Shown: positions 1 to 9,276, numbered from the stretch's first letter. The stretch is 64,000 nucleotides of DNA from an uncultured Lachnospiraceae bacterium (GCA_902778165.1 CACYWQ010000003.1:1-64000), one strand, 5' to 3'. The notes: a model not told the origin generated them from the sequence alone. Numbers and translations are program-made.

Positions 1-52
1 CTTGTCTAAACAATTCAACAGCCTTTCTTTTGTAGTCATAACTGTAGCGCAT
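1..52 (-). CDS. Transposase/HTH protein, N-terminal start only (runs off window)
   Basis: Reading the minus strand, an AAGGAGGG ribosome site is followed by an ATG at 52-50 and the open frame MRYSYDYKRKAVELFRQ, which leaves the window. Basic openings of this kind (M-R-Y-S-Y-x-x-K-x-K-x-V-E-L) are typical of the helix-turn-helix protein at the start of IS3-type and related transposases. Only 17 residues are visible, so the family is an inference. Bases 53-176 upstream would be the element's left end; a CAGGCG-TAC-CGCCTG hairpin lies at 155-169, but I could not define a terminal inverted repeat. Confidence 0.5.
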   Translation of the reverse strand, partial: MRYSYDYKRKAVELFRQ

Positions 53-176
53 AAAAATACCCTCCTTATTGGTTTGTCCAGTAAAGAGGGTACATATCAC
101 AGTACATATACTGTCGGTCTTATTATACTCTGTTATGTTCTTACATAATTCTCACAGGCGTACCGCCTGATCATAC

Positions 177-923
177 TTATGCCTGTCCGTTGATCAGATT
201 ACCAATCGTTGTTGAATCCGATGCATACTTAGCAGACTTATTATATCCCTTAAGATTATTGGCTGCGCTTGTAGCCGCCGTACCAATCTGACTTACCTTA
301 TTACTTATCTGCGCAAGCATTGAATCTCTTCCACCGAATGCTCGCTTAAGCGCGCTAACGTCAGTTTTCTTAACCTTATCCTCATCGATTGAGATCGTAC
401 CGTTGTCAGCAAACTTAACACCCACCTTACTAAGGGACTTCATGTATTCCGTCATCTGACCCACGAGATTCTCGGCACGACGCGCCACATTCTTATTGGT
501 GGACTTCGTAGCCTTGCTCATGAATTCATTGTAGCTCTTAGCCATATCCTTAAGCGCGCCCACAATCGAATCCATATCGTATTCCTGTGTGGTTGTCTCA
601 ATTCCGTTCTCATCTGTTGTCGTCTTATCCTTAAGTTCAAACAGATCAGATGAAGAATTAAGCAGCTTGCTTACAGATTTATCGAATTTATCCGCAAGCG
701 AAGAAATCTCCGAATACTCAGCGCCCTTAGTCTGAGTCTCCTCCTTAACCTCCTTCGCAGACTTACCCTCATTCTTCTGCTCCTTGTAGTAAGCCTTCAT
801 GAGTTTGCCGTATGAACCGTTCTTGATGCTTGCGTAATCATTCAGCGAGAAACCCGAATTGTCATTTGACGAATTCGTGCCGCCGAAAAGAAAAGAATAA
901 TCATTATTCGTAGAGAAATTCAT
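177..923 (-). CDS. FliD-like / flagellar hook-associated-like hypothetical protein
   Basis: 248 residues with no signal peptide or membrane segment. The N-terminal 50 residues are Asn/Ser/Gly-rich and look disordered. The remainder is predicted helical. Residues 115-190 have the pattern of the FliD C-terminal region: a helix with SYNEFMSKA, then a GVKFADNGTISIDEDKVKK strand-turn motif like the 'GI.F.S.G.L.LDE.KL' of hook-associated protein 2, then a short helical tail. It is too short to be a full filament cap. A GGAGG site sits just upstream of the ATG, and a sigma-28-like promoter lies further upstream. I infer a flagellar or surface-associated paralogue of FliD; it could equally be an unrelated secreted-filament protein. 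It shares no operon with the next gene, which ends 173 bp away. Confidence 0.5.
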   Translation of the reverse strand: MNFSTNNDYSFLFGGTNSSNDNSGFSLNDYASIKNGSYGKLMKAYYKEQKNEGKSAKEVKEETQTKGAEYSEISSLADKFDKSVSKLLNSSSDLFELKDKTTTDENGIETTTQEYDMDSIVGALKDMAKSYNEFMSKATKSTNKNVARRAENLVGQMTEYMKSLSKVGVKFADNGTISIDEDKVKKTDVSALKRAFGGRDSMLAQISNKVSQIGTAATSAANNLKGYNKSAKYASDSTTIGNLINGQA

Positions 924-996
924 TATAGCACCTCCTTGCTCTTAGTCGCCATCCTTGGCTATAATCGCATAGTTCACCTATACTCTTATATTATCA

Positions 997-1024
997 TTAT
1001 CGGACATAAATGCAAGTAACTTAA
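997..1024 (-). promoter_or_regulatory. Possible sigma-28 (SigD) type promoter
   Basis: On the minus strand TTAA is followed after 16 bases by TCCGATAA, close to the motility sigma consensus TAAA-N15-GCCGATAA. It lies about 75 bp upstream of the FliD-like gene. An alternative vegetative reading (TTGCAT-16-TAATAT) overlaps it, so the assignment is tentative. Confidence 0.3.
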
Positions 1025-1096
1025 TACCTTCTTATGAAAAAACGGCCGCGATTTACACATTGGTCCTTATAGCATATCTCTCGCCTAAGCGAACAC

Positions 1097-2176
1097 CTAT
1101 ATCTGAATCTTGAATTCCTTCATGCTCTCCTTAAATTTGTTCCATGTCTCATCCGGGACATCAAGCATTGCTCGAAGCATATTACGTGATGATCTGCCGG
1201 TCTTCTTGGTCAGTTCAATGGTTGTAGATGCATCCGAAGCGGCAAGGATCTCATAGGCCGTAGCAAATACAACCTCTCTTTTGTCAGGGTCGGTCTGATC
1301 CATCCAGCCTGTGATGGAATCCCTAAATACCCTCGATGCCGTGCTTACATTCTCTATATAATCAAATCTCCCTTCGTATACCAACCATGTATAAGGGTTA
1401 TGCTGCGCACCGCCCCTGGCATCCGAAGTAACTGTCTTATAATTATCATCTCTTTCAAGTATTACACCGACTATGGATGATTCAGGGACCACTTTAAATA
1501 TCCTTGATGCAATCGAAGGATAATCATACTGTTCCATTATCTCTCTGTTAAATCCGGGACCGTCGAAATTATACATCATTACAGCCCTGTCCTTAATCTC
1601 CTTAGGAGCCGTAAGAATAGAATAAACCGCCAGGTTACCGCCCTTGGAATGGCCTGCTGTCATGAATTCTCCGTTAATTCTAAGTCCCACCTGTTTAATA
1701 TATGTGGATGAGTGAGACTGTCCCGGAACCGGTGCCCTGTAAGCCATGTTGAAATCTTCTTTCCAGCCAAGCAAAGTCTCATCTGTTCCTCGAAACACAA
1801 CTATAGGAAGCGTATCGGGAATAAATACGGTCATGGCGAAAAACTGCGTCTCTGCTTCCTCATCGATCGTATCATAGCGATAATTACAACTTAATTCACC
1901 GAAACGCTTACTTGCAAGCATCGCATTAAATAAAGCCTTATTATCCTTCTCATATCTCTCATCCATAAATACTTCGCCGAGAAGATGCTTCTTGTGCATC
2001 TTCTTATCCATATCCTTAATGGAGATGGCGTCGCATCCGTCTGATAGTCCCGGGATAATATGCTCCCATTTAAGATAAATAAACTGTGATAGCACAAGGG
2101 CATCCACTTCGTTAAATGGATGCTCCTTCATGCTTCTGTTACCGTACTCTTCTACGTAACTGATTATATTGCCCAT
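1097..2176 (-). CDS. DUF2974 (Mbeg1-like) alpha/beta-hydrolase-fold protein
   Basis: 359 residues. The diagnostic element is TAGHSKGGNLAVY at about residues 173-185, a GxSxG-like nucleophile elbow written GHSKGG in the DUF2974/Mbeg1 family. It is preceded by PIVVFRGTDETLLGWKEDF, the usual F-R-G-T-D oxyanion region of lipase-like folds. No signal peptide or transmembrane segment is visible, so it should be cytoplasmic. The substrate is unknown; the lipase-like fold is family knowledge and enzymatic activity is an inference. It ends a two-gene unit, starting 14 bp after the stop of the MORN-type gene, so both are probably transcribed from the promoter at 3244-3271. Confidence 0.7.
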   Translation of the reverse strand: MGNIISYVEEYGNRSMKEHPFNEVDALVLSQFIYLKWEHIIPGLSDGCDAISIKDMDKKMHKKHLLGEVFMDERYEKDNKALFNAMLASKRFGELSCNYRYDTIDEEAETQFFAMTVFIPDTLPIVVFRGTDETLLGWKEDFNMAYRAPVPGQSHSSTYIKQVGLRINGEFMTAGHSKGGNLAVYSILTAPKEIKDRAVMMYNFDGPGFNREIMEQYDYPSIASRIFKVVPESSIVGVILERDDNYKTVTSDARGGAQHNPYTWLVYEGRFDYIENVSTASRVFRDSITGWMDQTDPDKREVVFATAYEILAASDASTTIELTKKTGRSSRNMLRAMLDVPDETWNKFKESMKEFKIQI

Positions 2177-2190
2177 ATTATGCCTCTGTA

Positions 2191-3204
2191 TTATGCCTTC
2201 TTAAGTCCCGCTATTCCGTAGTCTGCATTGTCCTTAGGATATACCCAACGGCAGTTGTCATCTTCGCTTGTAGTGTATCCTTCGCCGGCTTTCCAAATAG
2301 CTCTCTTACCATTATACCCCTTCTTATCGGAAATGTATTCAAATACTCCCTTAGAAGCCGATCCGTACCAATCTATGGTAGAATCTCCGTCACGGGTCAT
2401 AATGTACATATTACCCACATAGAAGCCGTCTGCAAAACACCCTATGGCATTCTGGATTACAAACGATTCATACTCTGTATTCTCGGCATTATCTTCATAT
2501 TGGATATTCTCCTGACCTTCGCCGTTAGGGTAGTCATTAGACCATACTCCCGAGTATTGATGCCATGTGACTCCGCTTATACCGTTAACGACACCGGGTT
2601 GATCTGGGAATATTCTGATCCACATGCCTTGACCTTCTCTTAATCCGTGTTTAAAATCCCCGTAGTAATATGTATTATCGGCATAGATTGCAAGGCCTTT
2701 ACCTTCAGGATTGCCGTCTGCATCCCTTCCGCCGTAATAGTAATAATCATTGCTTCCCTTAAGGGAATCGGTTATCTTACGCACTCTTTCAAGTCTTATA
2801 AGATCTGATACTGCTTCTAATTCATAATTATCCCAACAAGTGGCAATCTCTGCCATCTGATAATTATCCGCTGTCCAGTTAAGGGGATTACCGGGTGTAT
2901 ATACCTGTGGCAGTTCTCCCGTAGCCTTAGTCTTCTTCTCTCTTTCCTTGGCCGTAAGATCAATGCCCGTGACAGATGCTTCTTCAGGCTTAGTATTTAA
3001 GGCCTCTGCATCTTCAGTGATGTTATTATTCGCCTGATCGGTTACTTCCTGCTGTTCATAAGAAGCAACCTCTCTGTCGACATTGACACCTTTATTGTTA
3101 TTCCTTACTATAAGCCATACAGCAAATATAATAAGGGTGATTAATACAATAAGTCCCACTACGGCTTCTATTATAAATTGTTTGTTTTTATCAAGTTTGT
3201 CCAT
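2191..3204 (-). CDS. Membrane-anchored MORN-repeat protein
   Basis: 337 residues. One strong transmembrane helix near the N-terminus (about residues 9-33, IIEAVVGLIVLITLIIFAVW) is followed by a polar linker and then an extracytoplasmic or cytoplasmic region with MORN-type repeats: GKGLAIYADNTYYYGDFKHG (about 165-185), REGQGMWIRI, and YSGVWSNDYPNGEGQ (about 218-232). MORN motifs are G-x-G-x-Y/W beta-hairpins that often scaffold membrane-associated proteins. The exact function is unknown. The ATG is preceded by AAGGAGA. It is the first gene of the unit shared with the DUF2974 protein. Confidence 0.65.
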   Translation of the reverse strand: MDKLDKNKQFIIEAVVGLIVLITLIIFAVWLIVRNNNKGVNVDREVASYEQQEVTDQANNNITEDAEALNTKPEEASVTGIDLTAKEREKKTKATGELPQVYTPGNPLNWTADNYQMAEIATCWDNYELEAVSDLIRLERVRKITDSLKGSNDYYYYGGRDADGNPEGKGLAIYADNTYYYGDFKHGLREGQGMWIRIFPDQPGVVNGISGVTWHQYSGVWSNDYPNGEGQENIQYEDNAENTEYESFVIQNAIGCFADGFYVGNMYIMTRDGDSTIDWYGSASKGVFEYISDKKGYNGKRAIWKAGEGYTTSEDDNCRWVYPKDNADYGIAGLKKA

Positions 3205-3243
3205 TACATTCTCCTTAGAGACAATACGTCAGGTTCATATTCT

Positions 3244-3271
3244 ATTATATTCCGTAGGGGAGATGATTCAA
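3244..3271 (-). promoter_or_regulatory. Promoter for the MORN-DUF2974 unit
   Basis: TTGAAT, a 16-bp spacer and TATAAT on the minus strand, about 40 bp upstream of the MORN gene start. Confidence 0.55.
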
Positions 3272-3314
3272 GGAAGTATTGATATATATTCTCTTAAGAT
3301 ATTATTAATGTATA

Positions 3315-3348
3315 TAAAAAGAGCCATCCTATCTTCTTGGATGGCTCT
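3315..3348 (-). terminator. Intrinsic terminator overlapping the xerD stop
   Basis: A perfect 10-bp stem (AGAGCCATCC with GGATGGCTCT, 3320-3348) followed on the minus strand by TTTTTATATA. The stem begins inside the last codons of xerD, so the stop codon lies in the hairpin. Confidence 0.8.
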
Positions 3349-4213
3349 TAGCATATACATCTCTTAAATGATTGTGATTAAGTCCCACATACACTTGTGT
3401 GGTAGATATGTCAGAGTGGCCAAGCATTTCCTGAACACTCTTAAGATCCGCACCGTTTTCTACCAGATGTGCCGCAAAGGAATGTCTTAATGTATGCGGT
3501 GTTATATCTGCCTGAATTCCTGCTTTCTTGGTGTAGTACTTAATCAGTTTCCAGAATCCTTGTCTGCTCATCTCTACACCCGAGCAGTTAACAAATAACG
3601 TATCTATATTACCCTCGCCGATTAATTTATCACGGCTTTCGCTTAAATATCTTACTATTGCGTTCTTAGCTGTTGCAGAGAAAGGAACCACTCTTTCTTT
3701 GTGAAGATCTCTGCACGTGATCATACAACTCTGAAGATTAAGATCGTTAAGTTTAAGGCCTATAAGCTCCGATACTCTGATGCCTGTTGCATACAGAAGT
3801 TCAAGCATCGCCTTATCTCTTATCTCCTTGGGAGAATCACCCTTAGGCTGATCAAGCAATGAATTAACTTCATTAAGTGTCATTACTTCAGGTATCTTCT
3901 TCTCAATCTTGGGAGCTTTTAATGTAAATGAGATGTCTTTTGTTATCATCCCGTTGCTCATCATGTAGTGGAACCACGCCTTGATTGAAGCAATGTTACG
4001 GGATACCGTAGCAGGCTTAAATCCTTCAGAAGCCATGCTCTGAACATAATCCTTCAAAGCTTCTTCCGTTATATCCGATACAGTTCGTATTCCGCGTCCT
4101 TCAAGATATACACGAAGCTTCTTTAAATCTCTCTGATATGACAATTCTGTGTTGGATGAAGTCTTCTTAACGTTATGTAAATAAGATATGAAAGAATCAA
4201 TCTCTTTCTGCAT
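3329..4213 (-). CDS. xerD: Tyrosine recombinase XerD
   Basis: 294 residues, the normal XerC/XerD length. An N-terminal SAM-like DNA-binding domain (residues 1-85, SFISYLHNVKKTSSNTELSY) precedes the catalytic domain. The catalytic residues are visible: Arg in ATGIRVSELIGL (about 146), His-x-x-Arg in HTLRHSFAAHL (about 241-244), His in LGHSDISTTQ (about 267) and the Tyr nucleophile in TTQVYVGL (about 276). The C-terminus LRDVYAKSHPR matches XerD proteins well. It acts on chromosome-dimer resolution at dif with a XerC partner. It is monocistronic, with its own promoter at 4266-4294 and a terminator overlapping its stop. XerD rather than XerC is judged from overall resemblance. Confidence 0.9.
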   Translation of the reverse strand: MQKEIDSFISYLHNVKKTSSNTELSYQRDLKKLRVYLEGRGIRTVSDITEEALKDYVQSMASEGFKPATVSRNIASIKAWFHYMMSNGMITKDISFTLKAPKIEKKIPEVMTLNEVNSLLDQPKGDSPKEIRDKAMLELLYATGIRVSELIGLKLNDLNLQSCMITCRDLHKERVVPFSATAKNAIVRYLSESRDKLIGEGNIDTLFVNCSGVEMSRQGFWKLIKYYTKKAGIQADITPHTLRHSFAAHLVENGADLKSVQEMLGHSDISTTQVYVGLNHNHLRDVYAKSHPRR

Positions 4214-4265
4214 TGCCTATAAAACCCCTATTCGCCCCTCTTATATGGGGAAGTCGTACTATGTC

Positions 4266-4294
4266 ATTATACCCATGAAGATATCAAAAAGCAA
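4266..4294 (-). promoter_or_regulatory. xerD promoter
   Basis: TTGCTT, 17-bp spacer, TATAAT on the minus strand, about 53 bp before the xerD ATG. A short CCCC/GGGG inverted repeat lies in the leader. Confidence 0.55.
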
Positions 4295-4414
4295 TGGTGA
4301 ATTTTGGCTCAAATGCGCTTATTTACTGGCTTTATTGGCATTTTCCACAACATGTCGTTGACCTATGTAGTTATGTACACTAGATATTGTTTAAAAAATT
4401 TTTATATTTTTTTT

Positions 4415-4442
4415 AAAAAAAGAGAGCTGAAATACAGCTCTC
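4415..4442 (-). terminator. Terminator of the aminotransferase gene
   Basis: Perfect 8-bp stem GAGAGCTG/CAGCTCTC with a 5-nt loop, followed on the minus strand by a run of seven T. It is 38 bp past the stop of the aminotransferase. Confidence 0.85.
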
Positions 4443-4480
4443 CGTTAATGGTTAACATAATTTGATACGTATGTTCTGTT

Positions 4481-5764
4481 TTATGCCAGAAGTTTGTCTA
4501 TCGTAACAAGCTTAACACAGAGCACAAATATCTCTGCAGCCTTATCCATCTCATCTACTGTAGGGAACGAAGGAGCGATTCTAATATTTGAATCTTCAGG
4601 GTCCTTACCGTAGGGATAGGTCGCACCGGCTCCTGTAAGAGTAACTCCGGCTTCCTTACACTTAAACACAATCTCTTTTGCTGTACCGGGCATAGCATTA
4701 AACGATATGAAATATCCGCCCTTAGGTCTTGTGTAACTAACCATTCCTTCAAGTTCAGATAACTCATTATCAAAATGCTTAAGTACTGTCTCGAATTTGG
4801 GACGCATAACATCAGCATGTCTTCTCATATGAGCCCTGATTCCGTTAATGTCCTTAAAATACAACACGTGTCTGTACTGATTCATCTTATCGTATCCGAT
4901 CGTCTGAACAGACATTGTGGATTTAACCCAGTCAAGATTCTCCTTGGATGCAGCCATTGCGGCAATACCTGCTCCGGAGAAACTGATCTTGGATGTTGAA
5001 CAGAACTCAAATATCATATTGGGCTTGCCCGCCTTGTTACATTCACCAATGATATCAAGAAGCTCATCCTTATCATCATCATACAGATCATGTACCGCAT
5101 AAGCGTTATCCCAGTATATTCTGAAATCTTCGGCTGCGGGATTAAGAGCTGCAAAAGCCTTGACCACATCATCCGAATATGTAAGTCCTGTAGGATTGGC
5201 ATACTTAGGCACACACCAAATACCCTTAACAGATGCATCTGACTCAACATACTTCTTAACAAGTTCCATATCAGGGCCTTCGGAATTCATAGGTATGTTG
5301 ATCATCTCTATTCCGAACTGTTCCGTAATCTTAAAGTGTCTGTCATAGCCGGGAACCGGGCATAAGAACTTCACCTTATCAAGCTTACACCAAGGTGTTG
5401 AACCAAGCACACCGAAGGCGTAAGAACGGGCTACAGTATCATACATGATGGGCAGTGATGCATTACCGAATACGAATACATTATCATAAGGAGCACCCAT
5501 CATATCAGCCATAAGTCTCTGTGCTTCGGGGATACCTACTAATTCGCCGTAGTTACGCGTATCAACTCCTGAAGGAGTCACGGGATCCACATGTGATGTA
5601 AATACATCAAGTATTCCCATACTCATATTAAGCTGAGTAGGTGACGGCTTACCTCTTGCCATATTAAGGCTTAATCCCTTACCCTTGGCATCTATGTACT
5701 GCTTCTCAAGTTCTGCCTTAAGAGCCTGTAATTCTTCTTTGGTCATCTCTTTGTAAGATTTCAT
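4481..5764 (-). CDS. Aminotransferase class I/II (MocR-type/aspartate aminotransferase-like)
   Basis: About 427 residues from the ATG at 5764, which has GAGAGGG upstream; an ATG 33 bp earlier lies inside the operator and lacks a site. The fold-type I PLP aminotransferase pattern is clear: an N-terminal LNMARGKPSP segment, the substrate-side RNYGELVGIPEAQRLMADM helix, IWCVPKYANPTGLTYS, YWDNAYAVHDLY (Asp and Tyr contacting PLP), and the Schiff-base lysine in CSTSKISFSGAG (about residue 255). The opening is typical of the 'aminotransferase, MocR-like' group (PF12897) rather than AspC. Substrate is not determinable; aspartate or alanine donors are likely. It is monocistronic with a palindromic operator between promoter and gene. 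Confidence 0.85.
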   Translation of the reverse strand: MKSYKEMTKEELQALKAELEKQYIDAKGKGLSLNMARGKPSPTQLNMSMGILDVFTSHVDPVTPSGVDTRNYGELVGIPEAQRLMADMMGAPYDNVFVFGNASLPIMYDTVARSYAFGVLGSTPWCKLDKVKFLCPVPGYDRHFKITEQFGIEMINIPMNSEGPDMELVKKYVESDASVKGIWCVPKYANPTGLTYSDDVVKAFAALNPAAEDFRIYWDNAYAVHDLYDDDKDELLDIIGECNKAGKPNMIFEFCSTSKISFSGAGIAAMAASKENLDWVKSTMSVQTIGYDKMNQYRHVLYFKDINGIRAHMRRHADVMRPKFETVLKHFDNELSELEGMVSYTRPKGGYFISFNAMPGTAKEIVFKCKEAGVTLTGAGATYPYGKDPEDSNIRIAPSFPTVDEMDKAAEIFVLCVKLVTIDKLLA

Positions 5765-5783
5765 GCTGCAATTCCCTCTCTGT

Positions 5784-5801
5784 ATAATTGTATACAATTA
5801 T
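5784..5801. promoter_or_regulatory. Perfect 18-bp palindromic operator upstream of the aminotransferase
   Basis: ATAATTGTATACAATTAT is a perfect palindrome centred 28 bp upstream of the start codon and just downstream of the -10 at 5813-5818. The TTGTATACAA core is typical of GntR-family operators. Repression of the aminotransferase by a GntR/MocR-type regulator is an inference. Confidence 0.6.
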
Positions 5802-5812
5802 ATTACTTCAAT

Positions 5813-5841
5813 ATTCTACAGTATATACTAAGGTTTTGCAA
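5813..5841 (-). promoter_or_regulatory. Aminotransferase promoter
   Basis: TTGCAA, 17-bp spacer, TAGAAT on the minus strand. The palindrome at 5784-5801 covers the expected transcription start region. Confidence 0.6.
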
Positions 5842-5911
5842 GCGATTCATTTACAATAGTTTTTTCGCCTGCGAAACGCCTGCCGCTAATTGCCGCATAC
5901 ATAGAATCACA

Positions 5912-5944
5912 TAATTAAAAGGAGTCGCATTTCTGCGACTCCTT
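5912..5944 (-). terminator. Terminator of rny
   Basis: Perfect 11-bp stem AAGGAGTCGCA/TGCGACTCCTT with a 4-nt loop, followed on the minus strand by TTTTAATT, starting 5 bp past the rny stop. Confidence 0.85.
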
Positions 5945-5948
5945 AAGA

Positions 5949-7496
5949 CTACTTAGCATAATCCGTTACTCTTGATTCACGTATTACATTGACTTTAATC
6001 TGTCCCGGGTATTCCATCTCTTCCTCGATCTTCTTGGATATGTCTCTTGCGAGTAATACCATATCCGCATCGGTGATCTGCTCCGGAACTACCATTATAC
6101 GAACCTCTCTACCGGCCTGAATGGCAAATGACTTATCTACACCCTTGAAACTGTTGGATATTTCTTCTAACTGGCGAAGACGACTTGTATATGTCTCAAG
6201 CGTCTCTCTTCTTGCACCCGGTCTTGCCGCAGATATAGCATCCGCTGCCTGTACCAGACATGCAATAAGTGAGGTGGGTTCCACATCTCCGTGGTGTGAC
6301 TCAACCGCATTAATCACAAGTGCAGACTCCTTGTACTTCCTACAGAGTTCTACACCAAGCTGTACATGTGAGCCTTCCATCTCATGGTCTACGGACTTAC
6401 CTATATCATGCAGAAGACCTGCACGCTTAGCTGCTCTTACATCAAGTCCAAGCTCTGCAGCAAGAAGACCTGATAACTGTGCAACCTCTATAGAATGCTT
6501 AAGGGCATTCTGTCCGTAACTTGTTCTGAACTTCATCTTACCGAGCAACTTAACAAGTTCGGGATGAATTCCATGAACACCAACCTCTAATAATGCAGCC
6601 TCACCCTCTTCTTTGATCATGGTCTCGACTTCCTTCTGAGCCTTCTCAACCATCTCTTCGATTCTGGCCGGATGAATACGTCCGTCCACAATCAACTTCT
6701 CAAGGGCGATTCTTGCAACTTCCCTTCTGATAGGATCAAATCCTGATAAGATAACTGCCTCCGGTGTATCGTCTATAATAAGATCGACTCCCGTAAGTGT
6801 CTCGATAGTACGAATATTTCTACCCTCTCTACCGATTATCCTACCCTTCATCTCATCATTGGGAAGGTTGACTACTGATATCGTAGTCTCGGATACATGA
6901 TCTGCAGCACATCTCTGGATGGCTCCGATCACGTATTCCTTGGCCTTCTTGTCGGCCTCTTCTTTCGCACGGCTCTCAAGTTCTTTGACCATGACAGCCG
7001 TCTCGTGTTTCACTTCTTCTTCAACAATTTTAAGTAGATAATCTTTTGCCTGGTCGGAGGTGAGACCAGAGATTCTTTCGAGTTCCTTAACACGTTCCTC
7101 GTTGAGCTTGGCAATCTGTTCCTTCTGCTTATTAAGAGACTCCTCTTTGGCAGATAAGCTTGCCTCCTTCTTCTCGATGGACTCTGTCTTGCGGTCTATG
7201 TTCTCTTCCTTCTGCTGAATACGACGCTCATTGCGCTGTATCTCAGCACGACGCTCCTTGATCTCCTTATCGAGTTCATTCTTAGTCCTGATTGACTCTT
7301 CCTTGACCTCGAGTAAGCCTTCACGCTTCTTCTCTTCAGCAACCTTCAAAGCTTCGTCGATAATTTCTCTAGCCTGTTCTTCAGCACTTCCTACCTTAGA
7401 CTTAGCAGCCTTCTTCTGGTAGTTTGATGTAATAACTGCTGTAACAGGTGCCGCTACGATCAGAGTTACCACCGCTGCAATAATGTATCCTAACAT
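5949..7496 (-). CDS. rny: Ribonuclease Y
   Basis: 515 residues, the usual RNase Y length. Residues 4-24 form the N-terminal membrane anchor. Residues about 30-185 are a long Glu/Lys-rich coiled coil. A KH RNA-binding domain follows (about 205-270, with [15 protein letters not shown] as the GxxG loop). The HD phosphohydrolase domain (about 330-430) carries the metal-binding HD in LLHDIGKS. RNase Y is the main initiating endoribonuclease for mRNA decay in Firmicutes and sits at the membrane. The ATG is preceded by AAGGAGG. It is transcribed alone from the promoter at 7593-7621. Confidence 0.95.
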   Translation of the reverse strand: MLGYIIAAVVTLIVAAPVTAVITSNYQKKAAKSKVGSAEEQAREIIDEALKVAEEKKREGLLEVKEESIRTKNELDKEIKERRAEIQRNERRIQQKEENIDRKTESIEKKEASLSAKEESLNKQKEQIAKLNEERVKELERISGLTSDQAKDYLLKIVEEEVKHETAVMVKELESRAKEEADKKAKEYVIGAIQRCAADHVSETTISVVNLPNDEMKGRIIGREGRNIRTIETLTGVDLIIDDTPEAVILSGFDPIRREVARIALEKLIVDGRIHPARIEEMVEKAQKEVETMIKEEGEAALLEVGVHGIHPELVKLLGKMKFRTSYGQNALKHSIEVAQLSGLLAAELGLDVRAAKRAGLLHDIGKSVDHEMEGSHVQLGVELCRKYKESALVINAVESHHGDVEPTSLIACLVQAADAISAARPGARRETLETYTSRLRQLEEISNSFKGVDKSFAIQAGREVRIMVVPEQITDADMVLLARDISKKIEEEMEYPGQIKVNVIRESRVTDYAK

Positions 7497-7592
7497 ATGC
7501 AGCAGTACCTCCTTATTTGATTTTCATTGTACTAATGACTATATATGAAGAGCCATGTAGAGTGGCTCCACAATAGCAATACAACATATCCA

Positions 7593-7621
7593 ATATTACA
7601 CGTTATGTTAAGTTATGTCAA
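7593..7621 (-). promoter_or_regulatory. rny promoter
   Basis: TTGACA, 17-bp spacer, TAATAT on the minus strand. A GAGCCA/TGGCTC hairpin at about 7550-7568 lies in the roughly 90-nt leader. Confidence 0.7.
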
Positions 7622-7667
7622 TAGGACGTTCCCCTATAAGGCACATACACATTACCATATAAAGCAC

Positions 7668-7699
7668 ATAGGACATTGCCTTTACAGGCAATGTCCTAT
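7668..7699 (-). terminator. Terminator-like hairpin overlapping the recX stop
   Basis: Perfect 13-bp stem (7668-7680 with 7687-7699), 6-nt loop. It includes the last codons of recX. The downstream minus-strand sequence GTGCTTTATAT is only weakly T-rich, so termination efficiency is uncertain. Confidence 0.6.
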
Positions 7700-8185
7700 T
7701 GTATCTGAGTCAAAACCCTTACCATAGAGGTACGCGCGCATCTTCTGCGTCTCTTCATATGTGGCTGTAGTCGCATCATAATGCCTCTTAGCCATAAACT
7801 TACGTATCAACTGTTCTTCATCTGCATAATCTCCGTCTTCAATGACTCTGTCAAGAGCACTGCTTATGACATCCTTAGGCACTCCCTTCTGATAGAGATC
7901 ATACATAATACGCTTGCGGCTCTTCCTAGTGCTGTTATAGGCTATATAATCCTCGGCATACTTATGATCATCTATGAGATTAAGACTAACAATATATTCT
8001 ATGGTAGCTGATATAATCTCATCTTCATATCCCGAATCCGATAACTTGGTCCTAAGTTCGTATTCTGTGTAGGGACGTCTCTTCAAGAGATTAAGCACTC
8101 TCATCTTCGCCCTCTTAAGCTTATCTTCAGGGGATAATTCGGATATGTCCTTAGCCTTACGCCTACCGCCTCTGTCAGTTGACAT
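7682..8185 (-). CDS. recX: RecX regulatory protein
   Basis: 167 residues with the three-helix repeat pattern of RecX: AKMRVLNLLKRRPYTEYELR (about 26-45), YIVSLNLIDDHKYAEDYI, then SRKRIMYDLYQKGVPKDVIS. RecX binds RecA filaments and modulates recombinase activity. Its ATG overlaps the recA stop as TAATG, so translation is probably coupled and the pair is co-transcribed from the LexA-controlled promoter. The basic N-terminal extension (GGRRKAKD) is short. The gene ends within a strong hairpin. Confidence 0.85.
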   Translation of the reverse strand: MSTDRGGRRKAKDISELSPEDKLKRAKMRVLNLLKRRPYTEYELRTKLSDSGYEDEIISATIEYIVSLNLIDDHKYAEDYIAYNSTRKSRKRIMYDLYQKGVPKDVISSALDRVIEDGDYADEEQLIRKFMAKRHYDATTATYEETQKMRAYLYGKGFDSDTIGHCL

Positions 8186-9252
8186 TATTCTGCCTTCTTA
8201 TCTGCCTTGGCAGCCTTAGCTGATGTTGCTTCCTCTGCCTTATTAACTGCAGGTGCTCCGTCTAAACAAAACAGATCTCTTACCTTAGCTTCAACCTCTG
8301 CACATACGGCAGGATTCTCTTCTAAGTACTGCTTGGCATTCTCACGTCCCTGACCTATCTTATTGCCTTCGTATGCATACCAAGCGCCGGACTTAACTAT
8401 GATGTCATTATCCGCTGCAAGGTCTAAGATATCGCCTATGCGGGATATTCCCTTACCGAACATGATATCAAATTCAGCTTCCTTAAACGGAGGAGCGACC
8501 TTATTCTTAACTACCTTAACCTTGGTTCTGTTACCGATTACTTCACCGCCTTGCTTGATAGCTTCTATTCTTCTGACATCAAGTCTTACGGATGAGTAGA
8601 ACTTAAGAGCTCTACCGCCTGTTGTAGTCTCTGGATTACCGAACATTACACCAAGCTTCTCTCTTAACTGGTTGATAAATACCACAGTACAGTTGGACTT
8701 ACTGATAACTGCAGTAAGCTTCCTCATGGCCTGGCTCATAAGTCTGGCCTGTGCACCCATAACGGCATCACCCATATCACCGTCTATCTCCTGCTTGGGT
8801 ACAAGGGCTGCAACCGAATCGACAACAACTATATCGATGGCTCCCGAACGAACCATGGTCTCTGCTATCTCAAGGGCCTGCTCACCGCAATCCGGCTGTG
8901 ATATATACAGATTATCAATATCAACACCTATATTCTTGGCGTACACAGGATCCAGTGCATGCTCAGCATCTATAAAGCCTGCAATGCCGCCGCGCTTCTG
9001 TACTTCGGCAATCATATGAAGTGTAACGGTAGTCTTACCTGAAGACTCAGGACCGTATATCTCAACGATACGTCCCTTAGGTATACCGCCTATGCCGAGC
9101 GCAAGATCAAGACTTAACGAACCGGTGGGAATCGCTTCCACGTTCATTCCGGAGTCCTGATCGCCGAGCTTCATAACGGCACCCTTGCCGTACTGTCTCT
9201 CAATCTGCGCTATCGCCGCGTCCAATGCCTTAAGCTTCTCTGTCTTATCCAT
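8185..9252 (-). CDS. recA: Recombinase A
   Basis: 355 residues. The hallmark segments are in order: [23 protein letters not shown], Walker [10 protein letters not shown] (about 65-73), the [23 protein letters not shown] loop L1 region, [35 protein letters not shown] (loop L2), and a C-terminal KVRDLFCL. The tail is Ala/Lys-rich rather than strongly acidic. RecA drives homologous recombination and triggers LexA self-cleavage. A GGAAGGAG site precedes the ATG, and two LexA boxes flank the promoter. Confidence 0.98.
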   Translation of the reverse strand: MDKTEKLKALDAAIAQIERQYGKGAVMKLGDQDSGMNVEAIPTGSLSLDLALGIGGIPKGRIVEIYGPESSGKTTVTLHMIAEVQKRGGIAGFIDAEHALDPVYAKNIGVDIDNLYISQPDCGEQALEIAETMVRSGAIDIVVVDSVAALVPKQEIDGDMGDAVMGAQARLMSQAMRKLTAVISKSNCTVVFINQLREKLGVMFGNPETTTGGRALKFYSSVRLDVRRIEAIKQGGEVIGNRTKVKVVKNKVAPPFKEAEFDIMFGKGISRIGDILDLAADNDIIVKSGAWYAYEGNKIGQGRENAKQYLEENPAVCAEVEAKVRDLFCLDGAPAVNKAEEATSAKAAKADKKAE

Positions 9253-9276
9253 GATATATAATCTCCTTCCTTCTCG

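Noticed and set aside
155..169. Terminator for the FliD-like gene
   Set aside because: The 6-bp hairpin CAGGCG/CGCCTG lacks a T tract on the minus strand.
6121..6519. 132-codon plus-strand ORF opposite rny
   Set aside because: Shadow frame of a well-supported gene; the same applies to the other plus-strand frames opposite recA, cinA, thrS, radA and the pilus genes.
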